Of a DNA stretch of 64,000 nt, positions 11,074 through 20,551 are shown piece after piece. Both the position numbers and the translations under genes were made by a program. The notes under the pieces were generated by a model, which ran no database searches, was not told the origin of the DNA, and saw only the letters and a program-made list of their open reading frames with translations. The stretch's first letter is position 1, and every line of letters begins with the position of its first letter. Origin of the DNA: Linyphia triangularis (Eukaryota > Arthropoda > Arachnida > Araneae > Linyphiidae); the NCBI GenBank assembly GCA_963978545.1, contig OZ021730.1, positions 11,167,796 to 11,231,795 on the forward strand. The letters run 5' to 3'.

Positions 11074-14000
11074 AAAACTTGGAATGAATAAAGTGGATTT
11101 CAAAGACACATTAGTAAGTGAAGGTAGAATTCGCATGGACTTTCTTCCAAAAAGTATGATTCACTTGGAGAATTTAAGATCATTTCTACTTGAAAACTTT
11201 TCTATTGTCTAAAACATTGAATATTGTTCAAACTCAGTGAGATTATATGCTACAATACGGGTAAAACTTAACAAAATTGTTACATAGAAGAAAAATAGTA
11301 AGAGATTTAAAATAAATACTAGTTATAGATACTCCAAGGAAAAAAATTCACCTCTACTTTTCAATCGGAAAATCAATGCAAGTTGGAAATTTATGTTACT
11401 TCAAGAAAGACTTAGACAATTTACTTTGTAATAATATACGTTAAGGTGTCGTATTAACTCGTGCAATACATGCTGACTAAGGTTTATTTTACTTATCTAA
11501 GAAAGGTGAATTGGGGGAAAATATTAAATATATTGTAGATATTAAATACATTGTAGATATGCATTTAAGTTTTGAAAATCACCTGCAAGACTTTTAAAAC
11601 ATCTTAAGAAAAATTGAAAGAAACTTGCGAATTATATGTAAACTATATAACTTTTTATACTCTGAAAGGAAATCACAAGTAATTTAGTTAACTTTTTTCA
11701 TGGTAACACTCATATTCAACGACATGTTTTTAAAATTTAACCTTCTTTACATGATAATAGTTATAAATTTTTTCAATCTCAGATGCGATATACTATTATT
11801 TCTAACATATATGTTACGAATTGTGTAAAGTTTTTAAAACTGTATATGCAAATCACCAATCAGAAACATAAAAATCTAACATCAATCAAACAAACTAAAA
11901 TAATAAGATATTTTCCTTAGTGGAAATAGTTAACTACTCATGTGATGGAATATACTTAGAAAATTTAAATACTGAAAAAAGTTTGCTAGGCAAACTTAAA
12001 GAATATTTTTTTTTTCTTGTGAAAAACTAGCATAAATTTGGAAAATGTAGAGTTTGTTACTACGTAAAATTGAACATCATCTGGACAAACTAAATTATAC
12101 ATGAATTTTTTTTTTATTTGAGAGGTGCTGACAATATATCATTAATATAGAGATTTTTAACTTCCACCCATAATTTCTAAATAACTTATACATAAATTTC
12201 AGAAAAACTGAAACGGAATGTGTTTTACAAGAGGCTTATTTTGTAAGATGAATATTCAATATTAATATAACTGAGCAAAGTTCATTCCGGAAAAAACTTG
12301 TAAAAGATACTTATATTTTGAAAATAGTTTGAAATATCCTTTTAAATTTATGAATGCTCGCTTTCGAAAGACACAAATAAAACTGATATTACTCATGATA
12401 ATTAACACATACATAACATTAGTCAAACAAAGTGAAATTTTTATTGCTTGTGACCGATAACTTTTCAGTGAAGCAGAACTTACATAGGAAATTTGTGCAA
12501 ACTTTTTCAACTTTTAAACCAAGTATCATGTAAAATTATAAATTACGATAGGAAATAGCATACTTCAGAATCGGAACAAGTCTTGTAGTTAAGCTAAATG
12601 TATTTCTCAAGGAATTGAAAGCATACCAGAGAAGTCCTTATCATTTTGCATCTTTTCTCATGTTGCAAGAAGACATACTTTGTAAAAGATCGTCTTAGCA
12701 CTTAAGACGACACTACTCAGTAAAAATAAATATATTTTCTATGGCAAAGATAAAACTTCACAACTTAATTACTTAAATTTAGCTAAGTTGCATATGGTTT
12801 ATTCACATAACTCGCATGTGCTTTGAATGTTGAAATATATTTGTCAGTTGAAATCAAACTCATCGAAAATAAATGCTATCTACATTTTCAAGTCGGAAAT
12901 TACTATTAAATAAACTTTACATGTAAGACATTATCTATCATGTTAAAAAGAAAAATCTACAAAAATGTAAATGATAATTTTACTGTTGGTACATAAATGA
13001 TGAATAATTTATGATTTTATTCTAGGCAAACGTTTTATTGTCTAACAGAGAACTTAAACTTTAGCAGAAAAACGAAAAAATAAAATTTTTATATCCTATC
13101 ATGCTTGTCGAAAATTGAATATATTAGCTGTTGTAATAGATTTTTATTGTCCAAATTTCTATAGTTCTTCCCAGTGCAATAATATTAAGTTCATGTGTAA
13201 TGAGTAGGTTTTTTTTTTTTTTTGTTGAATCTTATAAATTTAATGAAATTATTATGACCTAAGAGATTGAGTGAACTGAATAAATCAATGACGTAAATTT
13301 AAACAGTGACTTGAACTGATACATACTATAACTGTAAAGAAGTATGACAAAGTGATAGATGAAGTGAAAATAGAAGTTGAGTGAAATGTGTTGAAAAAAA
13401 TGAAGACGACAAGAAATTCATAAATGAGAATTATCATTGACTTATATTAACTTCGTTTTTCTTGCTTATGACAAGAAAATACACTCTTGTTTATTAAGAA
13501 CCAACTTGATATCTTATCATAGAATGACAATGATGAAATATCTATACATTAAAAAAAAATACCAAACTTAGACATAGCAAATTTCTTGAAATTCATGTAT
13601 AATGTGAGAAGTTTTACTGGAAATATAGAAGCTACAACATTGAAAAATGTGAATGTTTCGAAGTACTTTATCAGAAATAAAAAAAAAAAAAAATGCGCTG
13701 AGGTCCGCTATAAAATTTTTTAGGAGAAAGTTTAAACAAAATTTAAAATCAAACATGCTTTTAAGTGGGAACACATATATTAAAACTATAGCACATTTAA
13801 CAATTTATATTATGTCATCTCAGTTGGTATCAAACTGAATAATATGAAAAACAACCACAAACTGAATAAACATGAAAATTATCAATATATGTGGAAAAGT
13901 TTCCTTTTTTCACATATAAAAAAAAATAACACATTGACATACGTTAAGATCACAAAACATGCGTAATCATATACCGATAAGAGCAACCAATGTTGCGGGG

Positions 14001-14342
14001 AGATATTCACGTGATGGACAATATCCCATGAATAAATTGAGTGATTTAATTTCTAATGCTAATTCCAATAGTATTCCACGTAACTTCAACTTTATATGTT
14101 ACACTATAGATATATTTATTTTTCAAATATATTGACTTTCGAAAAATCATCCTTCAATATAAGAATGATCATAATAAGAATAAAAGAAAAGATACTAAGC
14201 ATTGATTTAAAGTGTATTTATTTCAACTTAGCAACAAATTATATGCGTGAAACGAAAATTGCCTCGAACCAAAGTATAACTATCCAATTTCATTGATTCC
14301 TACAAGGAAATTTTTCTCATCTAGTAATTGAATTTTTTTTTT
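11074..14342. other. AT-rich non-coding DNA inside LINE A2
   Basis: About 3.3 kb of very AT-rich sequence with frequent stops in all frames and poly-A/poly-T runs (for example at about 13,207). I found no ORF of interest, no TIR and no similarity to the elements around it. Base composition differs sharply from the LINE on either side, so this is foreign to the LINE. Confidence 0.6.
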
Positions 14343-14356
14343 CTCGTACACATTAT

Positions 14357-14537
14357 GCCGACCAAACGGTATAGTGGTTAGCGTGCTAGCTTCTGGACCG
14401 CGAGGTTGCGGGTTCGAGTCCCGTGTTGGCATGGGTGTTTGTAAATGTATGTTGGCTTGTCTAATGACGAAATGTTTCGGCGCATTATAGCCCTCGTGTT
14501 GCTGACGGCGCCAGATAATCTGAATACAACCAACCAA
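14357..14537 (+). mobile_element. tRNA-derived SINE (copy 1) with LINE-like 3' end
   Basis: A 181-bp element flanked by the 14-bp TSD CTCGTACACATTAT (14343-14356 and 14538-14551). The head is tRNA-like: box A in TAGTGGTTAGC (14372-14382), box B GGTTCGAGTCC (14411-14421), and an acceptor-like pairing of GCCGAC with GTTGGC. The tail carries GGCGC...GCGCC (14479-14512) with the loop GCCCTCGTGTTGC, then (CAAC)n. The 3' part resembles the LINE 3' ends in this window. A second copy is at 54824-55003. The pol III boxes are intact by eye, but the tRNA body is degenerate and not a functional tRNA gene. Confidence 0.9.
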
Positions 14538-14869
14538 CTCGTACACATTATAAGTGTTGTCCAATCAGGTGTAGAATAGCTGAAGATATCCGACCTCTTT
14601 CTAAATATTAATAAGTCACTGTTGAAAAACTTATAAAAATTTCAATTTACACTTAAAGTTTTTTTATATATATATATTTCAAAGAATTTTTTCAAATCAA
14701 TATGTATATTTAAATACTGAAACTTATTCACTTCAATAAATGTATGTTTAAGTTATAAAACTTGTCGTATGTATTGAAAAATTGTAACTTTTCGTCTTCG
14801 TATAAATCGATAACTTATACACTAGTTCTTCATCAATTAATCTTCTAAGTAAATCTTTCAATTCCTTAC

Positions 14870-15790
14870 CTTATAAATTTTTAATATTTCTTTTTCTCTA
14901 ATTTAGCGCTATTCTTACACATTTGAAAGACATAATTTTTATATGTGAGGTAAATTTTCGCGTATTATTTGAATTCTTTGCCTTATACATTTTTAGAGTT
15001 TCTTTTTTTATCTTATTTATCGTTGATATAAGAGTATGATAGTACATGTAAAGTTAATTTTAACGTTCAATTTTAAATTCTTTGCCTTGTAAATTTTTAG
15101 TGTTTCTTTTTTCTAAAAGTTAGAGTTGTCATTATACATTTTAAAGACATGAACGGCAATGTTTGAATTCTTTGTCGTAGAAATTATAGGTATGCTATAC
15201 TTTCATCCTACATTTCAAATTTAAAGTCGTGATTTTTATATGTGAAGAACATTTTTTACGTTAATGTCAAAGTTATTTGTCGTACAAAGTTTAAGTGTGT
15301 TACTTTTTTTTCTTTTATTTAGCGATATTTCTACATATTTTAATATCGGGATTTTTATGTGTAAAGTAAAATTTTACGTTAATGTTAAAGTTATTTGTCG
15401 TAGAAAGTTTAAGTACGTTACTTTCTCTTGCATGTTATATTTTAAAGTCGTGATTTTTATACATGAAGGGAATTTTCGCGTAAAGGTTAAATATTTATCT
15501 TAGAAATTTTAAGTAAGTTACTTTTTTTCTCTTATTTAGCGATATTTTTACACATTTTAAAGTGATTTTTATGTGTAAAGTAAGTTTTTTTTCGTTAATT
15601 TTAAAGTTATTTGTCGTAAAGAGTTTAAGTATGTTACTTTTTTATCTTATTTAGTGATATTCGTACACATTTTAAAGACATGATATTTATTCGTAAAGTA
15701 AATTTTCATGTTCACTTTTGAATTCTTAGTTGTAAGATGTTCAAGTATGTTACTTTTTCTCTCTTATTTAAACATTAGAGTATCCGAAAT
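14870..15790. repeat. Degenerate tandem repeat, about 115-bp unit
   Basis: Phrases such as GTTACTTTTT, TCTTATTTAGCGATATT, ACATTTTAAAG, GATTTTTATGTGTAAAGTA and AAAGTTATTTGTCGTA recur in the same order. GTTACTTT occurs near 15300, 15417, 15516, 15634 and 15748, mostly 115-118 bp apart. It is a satellite-like array of diverged units. I see no coding capacity. Confidence 0.75.
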
Positions 15791-16848
15791 CAGTTATCAC
15801 ATATCTATTCAGCATTAGCAGCTAGTTCTGTGTTGCCATTCATCAACTTAAGTAAGTATCATTGTACAATAAAAACTATCTTGATTAATATAACTAACAT
15901 AGACATATTAATTTCTAACAAGTTTAATGGTAATATAAATTTTAACATAGACAGTAAGTAGCTAAGATATATAATATCGCTCGCATAGTACAGTATAGCT
16001 TTAAATTACAACCGGTTGTAACAAATAGAATCAATTTCAAAGTATTTGAAGGTTGATATATCGAAAAGTTGCGTATTTCCATCTCTTTGAAAACATTGTT
16101 CTGACTAAAATGAAATGTTTTTCCTAAACCATTCTGAAAGAAGAAGAAAAAAAATATAAATTCTTCAATAAAATATGGATAATACATTTAAAATTTACAA
16201 AATTGAGAATAATACTTACATAAATTTAAAAAAAAATCGTCATTTTTCTATTCAAAGTGATAAATATTTCGTTTTTTGGAAATGTATATTACTAATATTG
16301 TATTGCAAACTCACGTGTGAACACACTACAACTACTAATTCCTTCAACAGGGTCAGACTAACTCAACCTAAAAATAATTGTAAAATCATTGCTTTAACTT
16401 CCATAATGGGTTTCAGTTGCTGAATATTGAAAATTAATTCTAGTCTAAGTTCTTTTGTTGTGTATTCAATCCCTCAAAAACTATGACAATAAAAGAAAAA
16501 AACTTTTTAATGATATGTTAAGCTCTGTAAAAGAAATTTTCACGTTAAGATATCAAAGTTTAAATTTTTTTTTCTCATAAATTTTAATTTATATTTACAT
16601 TTCATACTGTTATTGAGAAAATAATGAGACTTTATGTGTCTAACATTGATTAAACCTGATTCCTTAAAAGTGTCTTGCGATTATATCTCTCAACATTAGT
16701 TTAAATGTGTTAAGCACTTATAGAAAAAAAAATCCACTCAATCCGAACTTTTACTCATTTGTGTTAGTATATTATCTTTGCATGTATTTGAAGTTTTTAA
16801 TGGTTAAGCATGAAAAGTTATAAACTATGTAATTTATATTCCTTCCTA
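15791..16848. other. AT-rich DNA without recognised features
   Basis: I see no ORF worth calling, no repeat and no transposon end here. The stretch leads up to the promoter-like block beginning at 16849. Confidence 0.5.
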
Positions 16849-17010
16849 CCACTAGATGGCGCCGCAATTACATTAAACTTAGTAGAAAACTGTCTTACTA
16901 AACTGTATAGTCAATGAGAAGAGCATTTGAAATCACGTGACATATTCTAACCAATCAGAAGTGAGCTTTTATTTCAACCAATCAAAGGAGACTTAGCTAT
17001 ATATCAGGAT
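16849..17010 (+). promoter_or_regulatory. CTCF-like site, two CCAAT boxes and a TATA-like box
   Basis: CCACTAGATGGCGC at 16849-16862 fits the vertebrate/insect CTCF core consensus at every position. ACCAATCA occurs at about 16951 and again at about 16978, followed by CTATATATC at about 16998-17006. The order (insulator-like site, CCAAT, CCAAT, TATA) just ahead of the CRE array looks like a pol II promoter. Binding and activity are inference only. Confidence 0.5.
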
Positions 17011-17040
17011 ACAAGATGTTGCCATTCCTTAAACTTTGAT

Positions 17041-17900
17041 ATAAAGCAAATGGTGACGTCATCCCCACTACATTAACACTGTGACGTCACTGGTAAAACA
17101 GCCTATCACTCTAAGTTATTCACTTAAAAGTAGCCCTAAAACAACTCAACTCCATCCCGCCTAAAACTTAGCATATTTCTATTGCTGCCATCGTCTTAAA
17201 GGTAAGTTTTGTAAAATCATGAATGACGTCATACCCACTGTGACGTCACTAGTAAAAAATACCTATAACTCTAACTTATTCACTTAGAAGCAGCCCTAGA
17301 ACAACTCAACTCCGCCTTAAAGGTAAGTCGAAACTAAAAAGTGTTGCCACCGCTCAAAACTTTTAACGTTAAGCAAGTTATGACGTCATACTCACTGTGA
17401 CGTCACGCAATAAAAACCTATCACTCTAACTTATTCGTTTAGAAGCAGCCCTAGAACAACTCAACTCCATCTGAAAGGTAAATCGAAACTAGAAAGTGTT
17501 GCCACCGCTCAAAACTTTTAACGCTAAGCAAGTTATGGCGTCATACTCACTGTGACGTCACGCAATAAAAACCTATCACTCTAACTTATTCGTTTAGAAG
17601 CAGCCCTAGAACAACTCAACTCCATCTGAAAGGTAAATCGAAACTAAAAAGTGTTGCCATCGCTCAAAACTTTGATATAAAACAAATTATGACGTCATAC
17701 CTACTGTGACGTCAAGCAATAAAAGCCTATCACCATAACGTTCTTATTAAGAAGCAGTCCTAGAACAACTCAACTCCGTCTGCTAGATAAACCGAAACTA
17801 AAAAAGTGTTGCCACCGCTCAAAACTTTGATATAAAACACATTATGACGTCATTCCCACTGTGACGTCATACACAAACAGCTTATAACGAAAACGAAACT
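17041..17900 (+). repeat. CRE tandem array, about 155-bp unit
   Basis: Successive units each carry two TGACGTCA octamers. First-octamer starts are 17054, 17224, 17381, (17536, mutated TGGCGTCA), 17690 and 17845, so the period is 154-157 bp after a longer first unit. Second octamers are at 17082, 17241, 17398, 17553, 17707 and 17862. In five units the two octamers start exactly 17 bp apart. Each unit then has an A/T-rich box (GCAATAAAAACC), TATCACTCTAACTTATTC, a GC-richer block (GCAGCCCTAGAACAACTCAA) and, in several units, AAAGGTAAGT or AAAGGTAAAT, which resembles a splice donor. The unit layout mimics a minimal promoter plus a first exon. Confidence 0.8.
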
Positions 17901-17934
17901 AAAACAGCAGCAGGAGGGGAACAACTCCACTCCA

Positions 17935-18035
17935 CTTCCGGTCACGTGACGTCATATCCTGTGATGTCACTTCCTGTGACGTCATATCCGATCACGCCAT
18001 ATCCGGTCACGCCCCCTTCCGGTGACGTCATCATC
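17935..18035 (+). promoter_or_regulatory. GC-rich CRE/E-box/ETS-like block
   Basis: A compact block with TTCCGGT (ETS-like) twice, TCACGTGA (E-box) and three further TGACGTCA sites at 17947, 17977 and 18023. It is built from short imperfect repeats of the type GACGTCATATCC. It lies 25-125 bp ahead of an ATG in good context at 18060. Confidence 0.55.
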
Positions 18036-18059
18036 CCTCATCCCATCCCGCATCCTGCC

Positions 18060-19046
18060 ATGGCCCCGGAGCCCCACTTTCTAACTACTGACGTAGTTAC
18101 CCAAACATTTATAACTCAATCCTTTCCACCGTGGGATATTCCATCTTTCCACTTTCTCAATCCATTTGCGATGTATTGCAAGGCAGACCCTGCCCCAGAA
18201 ATTATGCAACAAATCTTTTGTGATCACCGCTCTCAGTATACTGACTATGAAGCAGTATTTATTGATGGATCTAAAGCAGGTGAACGTGTTGGCTGTGGTA
18301 CTGTGTCCGACACATCCACAGTTGCTTTTTCACTTCATAAATCCTGCTCGGTTTTCACTTCTGAGATGACAGCAATTTCTTGTGCACTGCTGCATATCTC
18401 ACTCTGCAACAATCGCAAATTTTGTGTGTATACTAACAGTTTAAGCTCCCTGTCAAGTCTGAAGCACTTTAAGACCTATAGTCATCCAATTGCTTTTGAC
18501 ATTTTGTCAAAATTACACACACTTGAGAGGAAAGGATTTACTATATTGTTCTGCTGGGTACCTAGTCACATGGGAATTTCAGGAAATGAATTGGCTGATT
18601 CTGCTGCTAAAGCGGCTTCAATCCCGCTGCAGCAGCCAGTTCCCTACCAAGATGTTAAGACTTCAATTCAGAAGTACATATTATCCTTACGTCAAGAAAC
18701 ATGGGATTTGCAGGTTAATAACAAACTTCATTTCATCAAAAATCATCTTCTTAAATGGCCAGTTAATCCAATGCGCCGGACAGATGTCAAACTGACTCGT
18801 CTGCGCATTGGCCATACCCGATTGACGCACCGACATCTATTGCTGGGAGAAGATCCACCTGTTTGCGATATTTGTCGTTGCGACCTTACTGTGTCTCATA
18901 TTTTAATTTCTTGTCCTAAGTTTCAATCGCATCGTCTTAGGTTTTTTAAGAGTACCAGTTTAAGTCTTCAGGATTTGATTGGGGAAACTCCCCATCCAAA
19001 TCTTTTTGCTTTTTTAAGATCAATCGGGTTTTTAAATCACATCTAG
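18060..19046 (+). CDS. LINE A2 ORF2 C-terminal part as a possible chimeric ORF
   Basis: From the ATG in GCCATGG (18060) the frame is open for 328 aa. The first ten residues (MAPEPHFLTT) come from the promoter-like DNA and the rest is LINE ORF2: RNase H plus the C-terminal zinc motif (CDICRCDLTVSHILISC). The open frame extends further up to 17946 with a proline-rich, repeat-derived stretch. Two RNase H positions differ from A3: FTDGS is FIDGS and YTDSLSS is YTNSLSS. The second change removes a catalytic aspartate, so nuclease activity is unlikely. It may simply be a LINE remnant that happens to be open. Transcription from the CRE block is an untested possibility. Confidence 0.5.
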   Translation: MAPEPHFLTTDVVTQTFITQSFPPWDIPSFHFLNPFAMYCKADPAPEIMQQIFCDHRSQYTDYEAVFIDGSKAGERVGCGTVSDTSTVAFSLHKSCSVFTSEMTAISCALLHISLCNNRKFCVYTNSLSSLSSLKHFKTYSHPIAFDILSKLHTLERKGFTILFCWVPSHMGISGNELADSAAKAASIPLQQPVPYQDVKTSIQKYILSLRQETWDLQVNNKLHFIKNHLLKWPVNPMRRTDVKLTRLRIGHTRLTHRHLLLGEDPPVCDICRCDLTVSHILISCPKFQSHRLRFFKSTSLSLQDLIGETPHPNLFAFLRSIGFLNHI

Positions 19047-19245
19047 TTTTTTAAACATATCCATTTTTTAAATTTTATTAACCTCTTCATCATTTTAGAA
19101 ATGTGTTTTTAGCATTCTTTAATTATATTATGTCATATCTCATCATATTTATTTTTCATCTTCCATCCTAGTTTTTTTTATCTTTTGTTTTGGCGCAGTA
19201 TGGCCCTTGTGTTGCCTTTGCGCCATAAAACCCAAAACAAACAAA

Positions 19246-19346
19246 CAATCACTCTTTTACAAACACGAACCAAAACTTTTAAGAATCAAAACAAGAACCG
19301 AAACTTTCTTACAAAGTTGAGTTGAGTTGAGTTGTGTTTCGCAACA
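19246..19346 (-). repeat. Right TSD of the LINE dimer and outer part of the BEL1 5' LTR
   Basis: 19246-19259 is the second copy of CAATCACTCTTTTA. 19260-19346 completes the BEL1 5' LTR and matches 181-267 with one visible mismatch (CACGAACC against CACGGACC). The BEL1 TSD TCAGT follows at 19347-19351. Confidence 0.93.
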
Positions 19347-19351
19347 TCAGT

Positions 19352-19879
19352 GGAATGTCACATGATTGGTGCAAGGCAAAACATTTGACATTGCTCTTGC
19401 CTGTCATTGAGTTTGAGTGCAAAAGCAATCGTATATTTTTGCGTAAATTTATTTAATTATTGCTCATTCTTTTAAACGTCTTACGATTTTTCATGGGTAA
19501 ATTGGAATCACTTCACATGCTTTAATACTTTCTTTTACAAATTTTACTAATTATTCTAAACATGAGTGTATTAAGGCATCTATGGAATCATACTAAAAGT
19601 TCATCACTAAAATAAAAAAAATTTAACAGCATAAATTTAAGAAAAATTTCAAATACTTAACTCAGTATTTTAATTGATTAAACAATAATATTTTTAAAGC
19701 AGTGTCAGTTAAACAATGCATTTAACAAACACATTCCGATCACACAAAATTTTAATAATGATCGGAACACATCGTTGATTATTTTGAAACCATATGTAAG
19801 TGTAAAAAGGAAATGCAATGAATAAAACTTTATTTAACTAGGATTTAAAATAACCCGTTTATTTTCCCAAAAAAAAAAA
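19352..19879. other. Flank of BEL1, no feature recognised
   Basis: AT-rich DNA to the right of BEL1. I see no ORF, repeat or transposon end in it. Confidence 0.5.
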
Positions 19880-20053
19880 AACTGGACGTTGTAAAAAAAA
19901 CACGCCAAGTCAGCCAGAAAAATTATGAAATCTACCCCATTCGTACATTGTGTACAAGTACCCCAAAGAAACTAAACGCGGCCGCTTGGCGGCAACCATT
20001 AGATTTCATAACTTTTTCTGTCTGACTTGGCGGTTTTTTTTACAACGTCTAGT
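19880..20053. mobile_element. Foldback (MITE-like) element
   Basis: Arms of about 53 bp (19880-19932 and 20001-20053) are inverted repeats with only a few mismatches. Each contains GACGTTGTAAAAAAAA, GCCAAGTCAG and TTATGAAATCT or their complements. The 68-bp loop contains GCGGCCGC. No clear TSD was found, so the superfamily is unknown. Confidence 0.7.
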
Positions 20054-20340
20054 TGCTTTTTTGAGAAGTTATCAATTATTTTTGTCGAGTTTGCTAACTT
20101 AACTGCAGTCGAGCCCTGCTTTCCATTAATCTTTCTCATTAATTGACCATCCCTTAAAAATTTGCCCAGTTTTTCATTTACTCACTTATTAAGTCAAAAT
20201 ACTTTTTTTTCCCAAACTGCTTAGTTGCATTTTATTCACATAAATTCGGTTTTAACCATAGTCAAATACGACAATACAATATAATCTTACCATTTTGCCA
20301 TCACATGACTAATGTTTCTTTGAATAATCTCAGTACAACA

Positions 20341-20516
20341 TCTATAATAATAAAACAAGCTGTAGGCCTGTCTGTCTATCTGTCTGTGGCTCTGTGGATC
20401 TATAGAAACCTACTTAAAATTGGAGTAGAGCTCTGAAATTTTCAGCATAAATAGTTTTGGCTTTCTAATTGTATACATGTCAAACCATAATGCTAAAATT
20501 TTAATTAGTTCTTTTT

Positions 20517-20551
<35 letters not shown>

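Larger units (their letters stand above)
9861..19245 (+). mobile_element. LINE-A copy A2, 5'-truncated, interrupted by 7 kb of other DNA
   Basis: A2 starts inside ORF1 at the position equivalent to A1 5,401, right after the (AAAC)n tail of A1. It runs to 11073 in the endonuclease domain, then resumes at about 18,088 near the RNase H domain. It ends with its own stem-loop (19192-19224) and (AAAC)n tail at 19245, next to the right TSD. Relative to A3, 2,143 bp (57,741-59,883) are missing and replaced by 11,074-18,087. Confidence 0.88.
75..19346 (-). mobile_element. BEL/Pao LTR retrotransposon BEL1, deleted internally and split by a 15-kb insert
   Basis: A minus-strand LTR element. The 3' LTR is at 75-267. 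The 5' LTR survives as two halves, 4154-4259 and 19260-19346, that add up to the same 193 bp. Flanking TSDs are TCAGT at 70-74 and 19347-19351, and 5 bp is normal for BEL/Pao. LTRs start TGTTGC and end GTTAAA on the minus strand. The internal part (268-4153, about 3.9 kb) is short for the family because protease and most of the reverse transcriptase are missing. By eye the two LTRs differ at a single base, so the insertion looks recent although the coding part is broken. Confidence 0.93.

Noticed and set aside
14357..14430. tRNA gene
   Set aside because: Box A and B are present, but the sequence is the head of a SINE with TSD and LINE-like tail, repeated at 54824. The anticodon arm and acceptor pairing are poor.
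17946..18059. Proline/serine-rich N-terminal extension of the chimeric ORF as a real protein domain
   Set aside because: It is a translation of CRE-type short repeats (TSYPV, TPYPV); the ATG at 18060 has better context.
20521..20546. Poly-T tract as a LINE poly-A tail on the minus strand
   Set aside because: No LINE sequence adjoins it; it lies inside the repeats of the Helitron-like element.
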